In this document: in pieces, positions 43,825 through 52,604 of the stretch
Numbering within the stretch: position 1 is the first letter of the stretch
Layout of the letters: the number at the start of each line of letters is the position of its first letter
Source: Cesiribacteraceae bacterium YIM B00369
Lineage (GTDB): Bacteria > Bacteroidota > Bacteroidia > Cytophagales > Cyclobacteriaceae
Length of the DNA: 64,000 bases
NCBI GenBank assembly: GCA_017948555.1
Contig: JAFMYY010000001.1
Location: forward strand, 124,001-188,000
Direction of reading: 5' to 3'
The notes under the pieces: generated by a model
What the model was told of the DNA's origin: nothing
Database searches by the model: none
What the model saw: only the letters and a program-made list of their open reading frames with translations
Made by a program: the position numbers and the translations under genes

Positions 43825-44240
43825 AACTAATTACACACCACCTGGTAAAATTCGGGCTTGTGCTGGTAGCTTTAACCCTTGCTTTTCGTGCGGGTTTGAG
43901 CGCTATGCTGGCAGCACATCAGTTTTCGCTCACTTGGGCTTTATCCACACTATATGGGGTAGCTGTTTTTATGTCCGGCTGGATATTCGGAAAAAGAGAC
44001 AAAGTGTATTTTCCTGTGTATGATATAGGGTTCCGCTTTCATCTTGCCACCTATATTATTTTTATGCTCATAGCAGAGGTGTGGCATCTGGCAGGCTTTC
44101 AGTCGCAATATGAAAATATGAACTCAGTCCATATAACAGGTCTTTCTTGGGGTGCCGGACTGCTTTTACACTATGTTTTTTACCGGATTGCGGGGAGGGA
44201 TTCCCTGAAGGGACTGAAAAGATCTGATATTTTTGAATAG
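43821..44240 (+). CDS. Four-helix membrane protein co-encoded with PadR regulator
   Basis: A 139-residue protein with about four hydrophobic helices: LVKFGLVLVALTLAFRAGLSAML, TWALSTLYGVAVFMSGWIFG, HLATYIIFMLIAEVWHLAGF and ITGLSWGAGLLLHYVFY. It starts within the stop of the PadR gene (ATGA overlap), so it is translated with it. No enzymatic motif is visible. The PadR-membrane-protein pairing is known for sensing membrane-active compounds, but here the link is only inference. The family is not recognised. Confidence 0.7.
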   Translation: MKLITHHLVKFGLVLVALTLAFRAGLSAMLAAHQFSLTWALSTLYGVAVFMSGWIFGKRDKVYFPVYDIGFRFHLATYIIFMLIAEVWHLAGFQSQYENMNSVHITGLSWGAGLLLHYVFYRIAGRDSLKGLKRSDIFE

Positions 44241-44268
44241 CAAACTTATTTTCAGTTAAGGAAGAAAA

Positions 44269-44299
44269 CAAATCTCCGGGGGGAATTCCCGGAGATTTG
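44269..44299 (-). terminator. Intrinsic terminator after ackA
   Basis: Perfect 12-base-pair stem CAAATCTCCGGG/CCCGGAGATTTG with a seven-base loop. On the minus strand it is followed by TTTTCTTC, and lies four bases beyond the ackA stop; it can also stop transcripts coming from the PadR operon. Confidence 0.8.
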
Positions 44300-44303
44300 T
44301 GGT

Positions 44304-45500
44304 TTATCCTAAAAGCTCTTTGCACTGCCGTGCTATTTCCAGTTCCTCGTTGGTGGGAACTACCAGCACTTTTACAGGGGAGTCTGCTTTATTTATTTCG
44401 CGAACCTCACCGGAGCGGACTTTGTTCTTTTCTTCATCCAGCCTGATGCCAAGGTACTCCATATCCCTGCACACCCTTTGCCGGGTATCAATATCATTTT
44501 CGCCTACTCCTGCAGTAAAGACTATGGCATCGAGGCCATTTAATACTGCTGCGTAAGAGCCTATGTACTTCTTAATTCTGTAAGCATACATTTCATAAGC
44601 CAGTTCTGCCTGCTGGTTTCCTTCTGCAATTGCTTTGCCTATATCGCGCATATCGCTGAAGCCGGTAAGCCCCTGCATCCCGCTTTTTTTGTTGAGCAGG
44701 CTCTGCACCTGCTCCGGCTCATAGCCCTGCTGGCTGATGAGGTGGAAAATAATTGAAGGGTCAATATCTCCGGAGCGGGTACCCATAATAAGGCCTGCCA
44801 GCGGACCAAAGCCCATGCTTGTATCTATCGACTTGCCGGCATTTACCGCAGCCATGCTGCAGCCATTGCCCAGGTGAATGGTGATAAGCTTTGCAGCAGG
44901 CTTATTAAGGTGCTGCATTGCCTGCTCCGATACGTATTTATGGCTGGTGCCATGGAAACCATACGACCTGATCCGCAGATCGGTATAAAAGGATTCAGGG
45001 ATAGCGTACCTGAACGCTTTCTCCGGCATTGTCTGGTGGAAAGCAGTATCAAATACCGCTACCTGCTTTGCTTTGGTAAAGATACGCTCTGCTACCTCAA
45101 TCCCCAGGTAGTTGGAAGGGTTATGAAGCGGGGCAAGGGGGAAGAGTTTTTTAATCTCATCCTTTACCTCCTGTGTAATTATAGTAGTGGCGGCAAAGCT
45201 TTCTCCGCCATGTACCACCCGGTGACCAACGGCGTCAATCTCTTCCGGATTCCTGATTACGCCAACTCCGGCATCAGTAAGTAAATTGGTTACTTCTTTC
45301 AGGCCGGCTTCATGATCGGGAAGCGCAAGCGTTTTTTTGATTACTTTTTCATCACTCCCGGAAAATATTTTGTGGGTGATCTCAGATTTTTCCAGGCCTA
45401 TTCTTTCCACCAAACCGCTGCAAAGAGGCTTCTCTGAAGGCATCCTGAATAACTGGTATTTTATAGAACTACTACCCGAATTAACAACAAATATATTCAT
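44304..45500 (-). CDS. ackA: Acetate kinase
   Basis: A 398-residue enzyme that makes ATP and acetate from acetyl phosphate. N-terminal VNSGSSSIKYQLF, then VGHRVVHGGE, AVFDTAFHQTMP, FHGTSHKYV, HLGNGCSMAAV, DTSMGFGPLAGLIMGTRSGDIDP and VFTAGVGEND are all conserved; the catalytic Asp in VFDTAFHQ and the Arg of GTRSGD are present. Normal length. It follows pta with 146 bases between, part of which consists of heptamer repeats. Confidence 0.96.
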   Translation of the reverse strand: MNIFVVNSGSSSIKYQLFRMPSEKPLCSGLVERIGLEKSEITHKIFSGSDEKVIKKTLALPDHEAGLKEVTNLLTDAGVGVIRNPEEIDAVGHRVVHGGESFAATTIITQEVKDEIKKLFPLAPLHNPSNYLGIEVAERIFTKAKQVAVFDTAFHQTMPEKAFRYAIPESFYTDLRIRSYGFHGTSHKYVSEQAMQHLNKPAAKLITIHLGNGCSMAAVNAGKSIDTSMGFGPLAGLIMGTRSGDIDPSIIFHLISQQGYEPEQVQSLLNKKSGMQGLTGFSDMRDIGKAIAEGNQQAELAYEMYAYRIKKYIGSYAAVLNGLDAIVFTAGVGENDIDTRQRVCRDMEYLGIRLDEEKNKVRSGEVREINKADSPVKVLVVPTNEELEIARQCKELLG

Positions 45501-45506
45501 AATTTA

Positions 45507-45548
45507 AAGAGTCAAGAGTCAGGAATCAGGAGCAAAGAAACAAGATGA
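45507..45548. repeat. Degenerate heptamer tandem repeat, 6 units (5' of ackA)
   Basis: Six 7-base units in phase just upstream of the ackA start codon. AAGAGTC is repeated exactly at 45507 and 45514, followed by AGGAATC, AGGAGCA and two weaker units. Confidence 0.6.
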
Positions 45549-45610
45549 TCCTCTGCCCCGGATTATAACAGCTTTTAATACTGACTAAGATTTTCCACAA
45601 ACGTTTCTCA

Positions 45611-45643
45611 CTAACAACTAACAACTAACAACTAACAACTAAC
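45611..45643. repeat. Perfect heptamer tandem repeat (3' of pta)
   Basis: CTAACAA is repeated 4.7 times without error, ending three bases before the pta stop codon. This is the cleanest of the heptamer arrays and could expand or contract by slippage. Confidence 0.9.
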
Positions 45644-45646
45644 CCG

Positions 45647-47737
45647 CTACTCCTGGCCCTGGATGGCTGTAATTACTACAGTATTAAAAATATCTTCAAT
45701 AGTGCAGCCGCGGCTCAGGTCGTTTACCGGCTTATTAAGGCCCTGCAGCATTGGGCCGATTGCCAGGGCTCCGGTTTCCCTTTGTACCGCTTTATAGGTG
45801 TTATTGCCGGTATTAAGGTCAGGGAAAATAAGCACACTTGCACGGCCTGCAACTTCCGAATCCGGCATTTTTTGCTTTCCTACCTTAGGATCCACTGCAG
45901 CATCGTACTGGATAGGACCCTCTACTTTCAGGTCAGGTCTTTTCTGTTTTACAATCTCTGTGGCCATACGCACTTTTTCTACATCGGCACCCGCTCCTGA
46001 AGCTCCGGAAGAGTAGGAGAGCATAGCTATCCTTGGCTCAATGCCAAAGCGCTGGCTGCTGTCGGCTGAGGATATCGCAATCTCTGCAAGCTCTTCGGCT
46101 GTCGGGTTAGGATTAACTGCACAGTCGCCAAAAACGGAGACCCTGTCGGGCAGGCACATGAAAAATACTGAAGATACCACCGACACGCCCGGTTTGGTTT
46201 TTACAAACTGTAAAGCCGGGCGGATGGTGTGCATGGTAGTATGAACAGCCCCTGAAACCATTCCGTCGGCATGGCCCTTGTAAACCATCATAGTGCCAAA
46301 ATAAGATACATCAGTCATGAAGTCGCGCGCCATTTCAAGCTGTACATTTTTGTTTTTTCGCAGCTCATACAGGGTTTGCACATAATCTTCGTAGTATTCT
46401 GAATTTACCGGATGGATAATACGCACCTTGCTGATATCCAGGTTAATGCCCTGTTGCTTTACCATTGCGGCTATTTCATTTGCATCGCCGAGAAGGGTGA
46501 TGTTTACGATGTCCTGATTGATCAGGCGCCCTGCTGCACGAAGGATCCGCTCATCGTTTCCTTCAGGCAGTACAATATGCTTCTTTTGGCTTTTTGCCCA
46601 CTTTACCAGCTGGTACTGGAACATATGCGGTGTCATTCCTTCAGATTTAAAGGTAATAATCTTTTCATCCAAGGCCTGCTCATCCACATACTTTTTAAAA
46701 GTATTTATCGCCAGCTGAATTTTCTTATAATTATCCGGAGTAATCCTGGATTTAATATTACCGATCATGGTAGCGGTATGGAAAGAGCCTGTTGGAACAG
46801 CAATGATAGGAACTACAGATTGGAGGCCATCAATCAGCCTTAATACAGGTTCTTCGGGTTCAAAGCCTCCGGTAAGTACAATGCCGGCTACCTTCGGGTA
46901 GTTAATGGAAAGGTTTGCCTGCAAGGCACTCAGAATAATATCTGCACGGTCGCCGGGAGTTACAATCAGTACATTTTCCTTAATGTGCTTAATAAACTTT
47001 GGTACCTGCATGGCCCCCATAATAAAATGATCGGCCTGGTTAGATAGTTGCTGCTCTCCAAATAAAAGCTTGCCCTTCAGTACTTCGTGTACCTCTTTCA
47101 TGGTAGGGCTTTTCAGGTTCTGGTCATCAGGAATTACAGCCAGAATGATATCTTTGCCCAGCTGGTCCTGCAGGAGCTCTTTTACATCGGCCAGCTGTTC
47201 CGGTTGTACCTTATTGGCGACAACGGCAAGCACCTGCACCTCACGTGCTTTAAAGTTCCGCTTAATGGAAAGAGCTGCGTTAATTATCTGGGAAGTGGTT
47301 TTTCCCTCTCCTGATACTACAATAACAACCGGAGCTCCCAGGTTTTTGGCTATGGTAACATTGGCATCGAATTCAAATGCTGTTCCTTCGCCCAGGAAAT
47401 CGCTTCCTTCCACTACAGTAAAATCGTAGTTTTCTTCCAGCTTTTTAAACTTATTTATAATAGTATCAATCACATCGCCCTGGTTGCCCGCCTGAATTAT
47501 CCGAAGGGCTTCCTGCTGGGTATAGGCAAAAGTATCTTCGTAGCTGACCGGAAGGTTAAAATGATTTACTATGGTTTCAATATGGGTATCTTTTTCTTCT
47601 CCGGGATTAAAGTTGATAATCGGTTTAAAGTAGCCGATCTTACTGGCTTTCCCCAGGAGCATATTTACCAGGCCAAGGGCAACAATTGATTTTCCGCTAT
47701 ATGGCTCGGCTGTGGCAATAAAAATGGTTCTGGTCAT
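45647..47737 (-). CDS. pta: Phosphate acetyltransferase
   Basis: A 696-residue enzyme that exchanges acetyl-CoA and phosphate for acetyl phosphate. The long form has an N-terminal P-loop/BioD-like domain (TAEPYSGKSIVALGL), a DRTGG-like middle domain (about 215-320), and the catalytic PTA domain from about 375 (KHIVLPEGNDERILRAAGRL; SGASGAGADVEKV; GPIQYDAAVDPKVG). The ORF reaches 47779, but ATG 47737 matches the family start. A TACCTTTG box 17 bases upstream supports this. It precedes ackA. Confidence 0.96.
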   Translation of the reverse strand: MTRTIFIATAEPYSGKSIVALGLVNMLLGKASKIGYFKPIINFNPGEEKDTHIETIVNHFNLPVSYEDTFAYTQQEALRIIQAGNQGDVIDTIINKFKKLEENYDFTVVEGSDFLGEGTAFEFDANVTIAKNLGAPVVIVVSGEGKTTSQIINAALSIKRNFKAREVQVLAVVANKVQPEQLADVKELLQDQLGKDIILAVIPDDQNLKSPTMKEVHEVLKGKLLFGEQQLSNQADHFIMGAMQVPKFIKHIKENVLIVTPGDRADIILSALQANLSINYPKVAGIVLTGGFEPEEPVLRLIDGLQSVVPIIAVPTGSFHTATMIGNIKSRITPDNYKKIQLAINTFKKYVDEQALDEKIITFKSEGMTPHMFQYQLVKWAKSQKKHIVLPEGNDERILRAAGRLINQDIVNITLLGDANEIAAMVKQQGINLDISKVRIIHPVNSEYYEDYVQTLYELRKNKNVQLEMARDFMTDVSYFGTMMVYKGHADGMVSGAVHTTMHTIRPALQFVKTKPGVSVVSSVFFMCLPDRVSVFGDCAVNPNPTAEELAEIAISSADSSQRFGIEPRIAMLSYSSGASGAGADVEKVRMATEIVKQKRPDLKVEGPIQYDAAVDPKVGKQKMPDSEVAGRASVLIFPDLNTGNNTYKAVQRETGALAIGPMLQGLNKPVNDLSRGCTIEDIFNTVVITAIQGQE

Positions 47738-47754
47738 AGGTTTATATTTTGGCT

Positions 47755-47762
47755 CAAAGGTA
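47755..47762 (-). promoter_or_regulatory. -7 promoter box of pta
   Basis: The minus strand reads TACCTTTG, an exact -7 match, 17 bases upstream of the pta ATG. A -33 TTG is not evident at 19 to 21 bases. Confidence 0.45.
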
Positions 47763-48028
47763 TGGGTACCGGGCAGCACCTTTTATGATTTTAGTCAGTC
47801 TTTCAGATGATCTCAGTTAATTTTTAACCGTTCATGTGGTGCTGAGGTTATCGTTTGCCTGTTTAATTTACAAGCTAAGTTTCATTTTAATAAAGAAGTA
47901 CAGAAAATAGCATGAACTGTTCTGTAAGAGGTCGTAATCCGGAATAATTTATTTCCTTCGTGGGGAAGGGTAAATAATTGAGCAACAATGAGATAATACA
48001 GAAGGGAAAATAATTCTATAAAACAATG
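47763..48028. other. Divergent pta-ArsR spacer, no gene seen
   Basis: About 266 AT-rich bases. An imperfect hairpin lies at about 47945-47979 (AATTTATTTCCTTC with GAAGGGTAAATAATT); it has no T-run and its role is unknown. No ORF or RNA gene recognised. Confidence 0.5.
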
Positions 48029-48062
48029 TTGCAACACAGGAACTTATTCATACATTTGTATG
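48029..48062 (+). promoter_or_regulatory. ArsR promoter with overlapping operator
   Basis: TTG (48029-48031), 19 bases, then TACATTTG (48051-48058): an exact Bacteroidota promoter. The -7 box lies inside the perfect inverted repeat CATACA-TT-TGTATG (48049-48062), the expected form of an ArsR operator. Binding there would block RNA polymerase. The start would be near 48065, so the upstream ATG at 48026 cannot be the start codon. Confidence 0.65.
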
Positions 48063-48073
48063 TATCAATATAT

Positions 48074-48403
48074 ATGGCTGTAAACCTTAAAAAAACTGAA
48101 AAGATATCCAAGGCTCTGGGAGATGTAAACCGCCTCCGGATCCTGAACCATATTGCCATTAATGGCGGTACCGGTCAGTGTTCTGCAATTCAGGGATGTC
48201 TGGATCTGGCACAACCTTCTGTAAGCCATCATATTAAAATTTTAATAGAGGCGGAGTTGATAGAAGCGGAGAAGGAAGGAAGGCATTATAAGTACCTGTT
48301 AAAGCAGGAGGTGCTGGATGAATACCTGGCGGCTGTTGCCAGCCTTGGCAAAACCTGCAAAAAGCATCCGGCGGAGGAAAAAGGGGCAACTCCGGAGCCC
48401 TAA
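48074..48403 (+). CDS. ArsR/SmtB-family transcriptional repressor
   Basis: A 109-residue winged-helix repressor: KALGDVNRLRILNHIAINGG, LDLAQPSVSHHIKILIEAELIEAEKEGRHYKYLL. Cysteines C36 and C42 (CSAIQGC) precede the recognition helix and C95 lies near the end, suggesting a thiol- or metal-based signal. The ATG at 48074 follows the promoter-operator by 11 bases, so the protein probably represses its own gene. A related inverted repeat lies in front of the next gene, a nitroreductase, and a DsbA-like gene follows, both redox genes. The signal is not known. Confidence 0.9.
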   Translation: MAVNLKKTEKISKALGDVNRLRILNHIAINGGTGQCSAIQGCLDLAQPSVSHHIKILIEAELIEAEKEGRHYKYLLKQEVLDEYLAAVASLGKTCKKHPAEEKGATPEP

Positions 48404-48415
48404 AAAAATTTGCTA

Positions 48416-48433
48416 AAATACATCGAAGTATTT
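48416..48433 (+). promoter_or_regulatory. Second ArsR-like operator before the nitroreductase gene
   Basis: AAATAC-ATCGAA-GTATTT is a perfect 6-base inverted repeat 72 bases upstream of the nitroreductase ATG. It shares the ATAC...GTAT arrangement with the operator at 48049, with a wider spacer. Confidence 0.4.
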
Positions 48434-48505
48434 AAATATATTTAACTAATGTTTGCACATTGACATTTTTCAGCCTGGCAGACTAAAAACAAAAACAATA
48501 CAATT

Positions 48506-49147
48506 ATGAACCTGATAGAATCCCTTGAATGGCGTTATGCCTCAAAAAGAATGAATGGCGAAAGAGTACCTGAAGAAAAGGTGCACAATATACTGGAAGC
48601 TATTCGCCTTGCACCATCTTCAATGGGGCTGCAGCCTTATACCATATTGGTTATTGAAGATGAAGCGCTTAAAAAGCAGATCCGCCCGCTTGCCTATAAT
48701 CAGCCGCAGATAGAAGAAAGCTCTCACCTGCTGGTATTTGCCGCCTGGGACAATGTTACACCACAACATATTGAAGAATATATCAACAATACGGCGGAGG
48801 TGCGGAATGTAGCGGTGGAAACTTTAAATGATTTTAAGAATAGCCTGCTTAATATGGCTGAAAACCGCACACAGGAAGAGAACTTTAACTGGGCCGCCCG
48901 CCAGGCATATATTGCTTTTGGTACTGCACTGGTAGCTGCCGCAGCAGAAAGAGTAGATGCCACTCCTATGGAAGGCTTTAGTCCTGAAAAGCTTGATGAA
49001 TTACTCGGGCTCAATGAAAAAGGATTAAAAAGCGTTACTTTATTGCCATTGGGCTACCGTGATGCTGAAAATGACTGGCTGGCAAAACTTCCTAAAGTAA
49101 GAAGAGTAAAGGAAAAGCTATTTATAACAGAGGTTGTTCCTGCTTAA
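48506..49147 (+). CDS. NAD(P)H-dependent nitroreductase family protein
   Basis: A 213-residue flavin enzyme of the NfsB/YdgI type. FMN-binding residues in RYASKRMNGERVP and RLAPSSMGLQPYTILVIED are present, then QIEESSHLLVFAAWD, ARQAYIAFGTALVAAAAERVDATPMEGF and LLPLGYRDAENDWLAKLPKVRR, the family end. Such enzymes reduce nitroaromatics or quinones with NAD(P)H. The gene is 102 bases after the ArsR gene and behind a possible ArsR-type operator, so it may be part of a thiol or electrophile stress response. Natural substrate unknown. Confidence 0.92.
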   Translation: MNLIESLEWRYASKRMNGERVPEEKVHNILEAIRLAPSSMGLQPYTILVIEDEALKKQIRPLAYNQPQIEESSHLLVFAAWDNVTPQHIEEYINNTAEVRNVAVETLNDFKNSLLNMAENRTQEENFNWAARQAYIAFGTALVAAAAERVDATPMEGFSPEKLDELLGLNEKGLKSVTLLPLGYRDAENDWLAKLPKVRRVKEKLFITEVVPA

Positions 49148-49294
49148 ACAATTCTGAGCCGGAAAACAAAATCAGCCTGACTGCCGGGTGAAACTCTTTA
49201 TGCATCTGTAAAGTCTTATAATGAGTAGTTCAGGTGTGAAGGAAGAGGAAAAGGATTGAAAGACTACTCAGTATATTAATAAATAACCAAGGAT

Positions 49295-49996
49295 ATGACA
49301 AAGCAAAAAATTAAGATAGATATAGTTTCCGATATTAACTGCCCCTGGTGTTATTTAGGAGACCAGAGGCTGAAGAAAGCGATGGCGGATGCCGGAGATG
49401 CCTATGAATTTGAAGTGCATTTTAAACCTTTCGAGCTAAGTCCTAAAGCACCTGCAGAGGGAGAGAATAAGAAGGAATACTTTATCCGGAATTATGGAGA
49501 AGATGCGCTGGACCGGATCGATATGAATAACGACCGGCTTACAAAAATGGGAGAAGCAGAAGGCGCTGTTTTCAACTTCGATAAATCGGAGGTAATCCAT
49601 AACACTTTTAACGGGCACCGTCTGATATGGCTGGCAGGACAGTTTGGTGTGGAAGAAGAAGTTGCCGATGCTCTTTTTAAGGCTAATTTTACAGATGGTA
49701 AAAATGTGAATGATCCTGAGGTGCTGAAAGAAATCGGGGTTTCCAATGGGATTCCTGCGGACCGGCTCGAAAATTTCTTTGAAGGTGAGGAAGGGAAGCA
49801 GGAGGTACGTGCCCTGGAAAGCTGGGCCCAAAGGAGCGGTGTGACTGGTGTTCCTGCCTTTATCTTTAACGATAAGTATATGGTAAGCGGAGCTCAGCCC
49901 GTTGAAACTTTACAAAATGTATTCAGCCAGGTATCTCCGGCTTTTCAGCAAATAGATACTGAGGGCGAAAGCTGCGGTATTGACGGGAATTGCTGA
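49295..49996 (+). CDS. DsbA-family (FrnE-like) thiol oxidoreductase
   Basis: A 233-residue cytoplasmic protein with thioredoxin fold. The active site C16-PW-C19 (INCPWCYLG) is followed by the FrnE-type helical insert and the cis-Pro loop in GVTGVPAFIFNDKYMVSGAQPVETL. It ends in CGIDGNC, a cysteine-containing tail common in this family. No signal peptide, so it acts on cytosolic thiols or glutathione adducts rather than on secreted proteins. It follows the nitroreductase gene by 147 bases and is followed by a strong terminator. Confidence 0.92.
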   Translation: MTKQKIKIDIVSDINCPWCYLGDQRLKKAMADAGDAYEFEVHFKPFELSPKAPAEGENKKEYFIRNYGEDALDRIDMNNDRLTKMGEAEGAVFNFDKSEVIHNTFNGHRLIWLAGQFGVEEEVADALFKANFTDGKNVNDPEVLKEIGVSNGIPADRLENFFEGEEGKQEVRALESWAQRSGVTGVPAFIFNDKYMVSGAQPVETLQNVFSQVSPAFQQIDTEGESCGIDGNC

Positions 49997-50013
49997 TTTT
50001 TTACGGATCAAAT

Positions 50014-50060
50014 AAAAAAAGAAGGGGGCAGTCCGGTTAAGACTGCCCCCTTCTTTTTTT
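50014..50060. terminator. Bidirectional intrinsic terminator
   Basis: A perfect 20-base-pair stem with a seven-base loop (CGGTTAA); the stem begins and ends with seven A/T pairs so it works on both strands. It ends transcription from the DsbA-like gene and from the convergent esterase gene. The esterase stop codon overlaps it by two bases. Confidence 0.92.
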
Positions 50061-51630
50061 ATTCTTTTACCAGCATAAAAGCTTTCTTTATTTTTCCTGC
50101 TTTGTTCCATACCTGGATGTAGTAATATCCATTCAGGTCGTTTTGGGGTAGTTCTATGGTAAGTACATTGTTGCCTGACACCTGAGTTTTAATGGAGCTG
50201 GTGTGAAGTACCACGCCTTTAGGATCTAAAAGGCTCACTTGGTATGTTTGAGCAGCGGGCGTTTCAATTTCTACTTTTACATAGCGATTAAAAGGGTTCG
50301 GATAAGCGGAAATGTTCACCCCGTAAAAATCTTCCCCTTCGTCATACTTTAGCCCGAGGGGCTGTTCATTTTCGCCTTCCTCTTTGTCTTCACCTTCATG
50401 ATCATCGTCTTCCCCTTCTTCCCCTTCATTAGCTTCATCCCCGCCCGATCCGTCTTCATCTCCGTCTGTTCCGGAATTTGCTGCCACATTTAGCTTTACT
50501 TCGTCAGAGGCGGTGGCGCCATCATTATCTGTAACTGTTACTTTAAATGCGTAGGTCCCTGTTACCAGATCGCTTACCTCCAGGGTGCTGGTTTCCATGC
50601 CACTTAAGGTTACCTGCGGGCCTTCTGTCTGTTCCCATAACCAGGAAACAACAGTGCCATCAGGGTCATATGCGGAGGCTGTAAAACTGGTGCTGTTGGC
50701 AGGGAGGGACAGGTTTTGGTTTTCTCCCGCATCTGCGACAGGGCCAATATTAGAAGGAGGAGTGCCATCTTTTGACTGGTTTAGCATCCACTCAAAAAAG
50801 TCCCGCTCCCGGTAAGCCAGGTTCCATGTATTATGTCCGCGGCCTTCGTATTCTTTGTAGCGCACATAACCTCCTGCTTCTCTTATAGCATTGATAGTTC
50901 TTTTGGTATGTGCCGGTGAGGGGCTTTTATCTTCTTCGCCCTGGAATACCCAAAGTGGAAGAGAGGATAGTTCTTCTGCCATGGCAGGGTCGCCGGGGGC
51001 AGACATAGGCAGGGCTGCAGCAAAAAGGTGTGGCCTTTTCCATGCTGCATACCAGGTGCCGTTACCTCCTTTTGAGAGACCATGAATGTATATACGGTTC
51101 GGATCCACTTTCAGCTCTTCTGTAAGGTATTCTAAAAGGTCCAGTGCTACCTCAAGATCTTTGTATATAGGGGTTTCAGCATCTCCGTTACCGTTTACCC
51201 AGATTCCGTAAAAGTTCTGGGGAAACAAAACAAAGCCGGGGAAACGGTTTCTTTGTACCGCCTCCAGGTGTTCTTTGCCACCAAAAAACAGGTGGTGGTC
51301 GTTATTATCCCTCCTTGGGTCACCGGCAGGGTAAGGAGTATTGGATTTGGTTGTGTTATTCCATTCCATACGGGCAGACTCACCCCCGCCATGCAGTACA
51401 ATAATGAGTGGATATTCCTGCCCGTCAGCGGCAGTGGAATCGTAGCCATTCGGAAACAGAAGCCTGAAGTTCATCCACTCCTTGTCGGCTCTTGTATAGC
51501 GGTAAGATTTGTAAGGGGAGGTATCCCAGTTAAGCATTGGGTAATAAGGAGTTTCAATAACTGACTGGCCTTTTGCCTGAAGTAAAAACAGGCTCAGAAA
51601 GAGAAATGAGAGGAAGTACGAACGTTTCAT
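50059..51630 (-). CDS. Secreted alpha/beta-hydrolase esterase with PKD and T9SS domains (copy 1)
   Basis: A 523-residue exported esterase/PHB-depolymerase-like hydrolase. Signal peptide ends near LLQAKGQ. The hydrolase domain (about 25-285) has HGGGESARMEWNN as oxyanion hole, S186 in GLSKGG, D234 (GEEDKSPSP) and H266 (EGRGHNTW). A PKD/K319L domain (297-385), an acidic linker rich in Asp and Glu (386-423) and a T9SS type A sorting domain (from SAYPNPFNRYVKVEI, about 440) follow. It should be displayed or secreted by the T9SS. Paralogous to the gene at 52605-54056, which lacks the acidic linker. Substrate unknown; carbohydrate esters or polyesters are likely. Confidence 0.87.
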   Translation of the reverse strand: MKRSYFLSFLFLSLFLLQAKGQSVIETPYYPMLNWDTSPYKSYRYTRADKEWMNFRLLFPNGYDSTAADGQEYPLIIVLHGGGESARMEWNNTTKSNTPYPAGDPRRDNNDHHLFFGGKEHLEAVQRNRFPGFVLFPQNFYGIWVNGNGDAETPIYKDLEVALDLLEYLTEELKVDPNRIYIHGLSKGGNGTWYAAWKRPHLFAAALPMSAPGDPAMAEELSSLPLWVFQGEEDKSPSPAHTKRTINAIREAGGYVRYKEYEGRGHNTWNLAYRERDFFEWMLNQSKDGTPPSNIGPVADAGENQNLSLPANSTSFTASAYDPDGTVVSWLWEQTEGPQVTLSGMETSTLEVSDLVTGTYAFKVTVTDNDGATASDEVKLNVAANSGTDGDEDGSGGDEANEGEEGEDDDHEGEDKEEGENEQPLGLKYDEGEDFYGVNISAYPNPFNRYVKVEIETPAAQTYQVSLLDPKGVVLHTSSIKTQVSGNNVLTIELPQNDLNGYYYIQVWNKAGKIKKAFMLVKE

Positions 51631-51864
51631 TATAAACCTTAAATACTAAAATTTATTTTTGATATTGCAAAAGCGGCCTTAAAAGCCGGAAAAACCTGGT
51701 GTATTATAATAAGTTAAAGCACTCAGCTAATAAGACAGCTGAAAATAATGGTCTGTTATATAAACAACAAGCTGAAGATTTGTTTGCCTTCAGCCTGATT
51801 TTGTCATATATCTTAACCGTGTGAGTGGGTTAAAGGGACGGGAAAGGTTACAGTGCCCCCCTTT

Positions 51865-52554
51865 TTACCCGAAGGCGAAGGGAGTCCTTGTATTTAATGG
51901 TGCCCCCAGCTGCAGGGCAACCGGAAATTTCATCAGAAATTTTTGTAATGTAAGGGTGGCAAGAGGCTTTAACTGCTGAACAGGAGGGAAGGAATCCTGC
52001 TCTGCATATATTTTCTGAAGGGAGGCAAAATTTGCCTTTCCGCTTACCGCGGGTTTGGTAAGGAGTAAGTGTTTGCTGCCTTTTTGGATAATTCTTGTCA
52101 GGGGCAGTATCCTGCTGGTAAAAGGGATGGGGATTTTGCCCTGCTTTACTGTGGCTTCAAAAAAGGTATTCCCCTCTTTTTTTACTTTCCAGTTGCAGGA
52201 TCCGTCCGGCTGTTTTTCAATTTTAAAGTCAGCCAGTTCTTTGGGGATACCCCAGTTTCTTTTTCCACTCCTGGCACTGTCGTAGGTAGATACATAAATT
52301 TTAGATACAGTAAATCCTAAGGAACCTTCTGCCTGTATTAAGCCAGGTAAAAACAGCAGTTCGCGATACGGACCAACTCCGGAGCTTTTGTAATCCATCA
52401 TTATTACCGCCCCGATGCCTGCTTTGTATCCCCGCTTCTGAAAGTCTTCCAGAAAACCATATTCTTCAATAAAGGAGGCAGGAAATTTATAAAGAAGTAC
52501 GATACCATTTCCGTTCAGGCTCCATGGGGCAGGTGAAATATAGTTTGGTTGCAT
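51865..52554 (-). CDS. Acetoacetate decarboxylase-like (ADC superfamily) protein
   Basis: A 229-residue cytoplasmic protein of the acetoacetate decarboxylase fold. Recognisable segments are SSGVGPYRELLFLPG, TVSKIYVSTYDSARSGKRNWGIPKELADFKIEKQ and GKIPIPFTSRILPL, shared with the superfamily. I cannot confirm the Schiff-base Lys pair of true acetoacetate decarboxylase (the Lys before RNWGIPKE is a candidate). It lies between two paralogous secreted esterases on the same strand, with over 50 and 230 bases of spacing. Many ADC-like proteins have other or unknown reactions. Confidence 0.75.
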   Translation of the reverse strand: MQPNYISPAPWSLNGNGIVLLYKFPASFIEEYGFLEDFQKRGYKAGIGAVIMMDYKSSGVGPYRELLFLPGLIQAEGSLGFTVSKIYVSTYDSARSGKRNWGIPKELADFKIEKQPDGSCNWKVKKEGNTFFEATVKQGKIPIPFTSRILPLTRIIQKGSKHLLLTKPAVSGKANFASLQKIYAEQDSFPPVQQLKPLATLTLQKFLMKFPVALQLGAPLNTRTPFAFG

Positions 52555-52604
52555 ACCAAGGTTCGTTTTTATGTTACAAAAGACTCTTTATCTGAAAATG
52601 AACA

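Noticed and set aside
48026-48073. Longer start for the ArsR protein
   Set aside because: The ATG at 48026 lies upstream of the predicted transcription start set by the promoter at 48029-48058.
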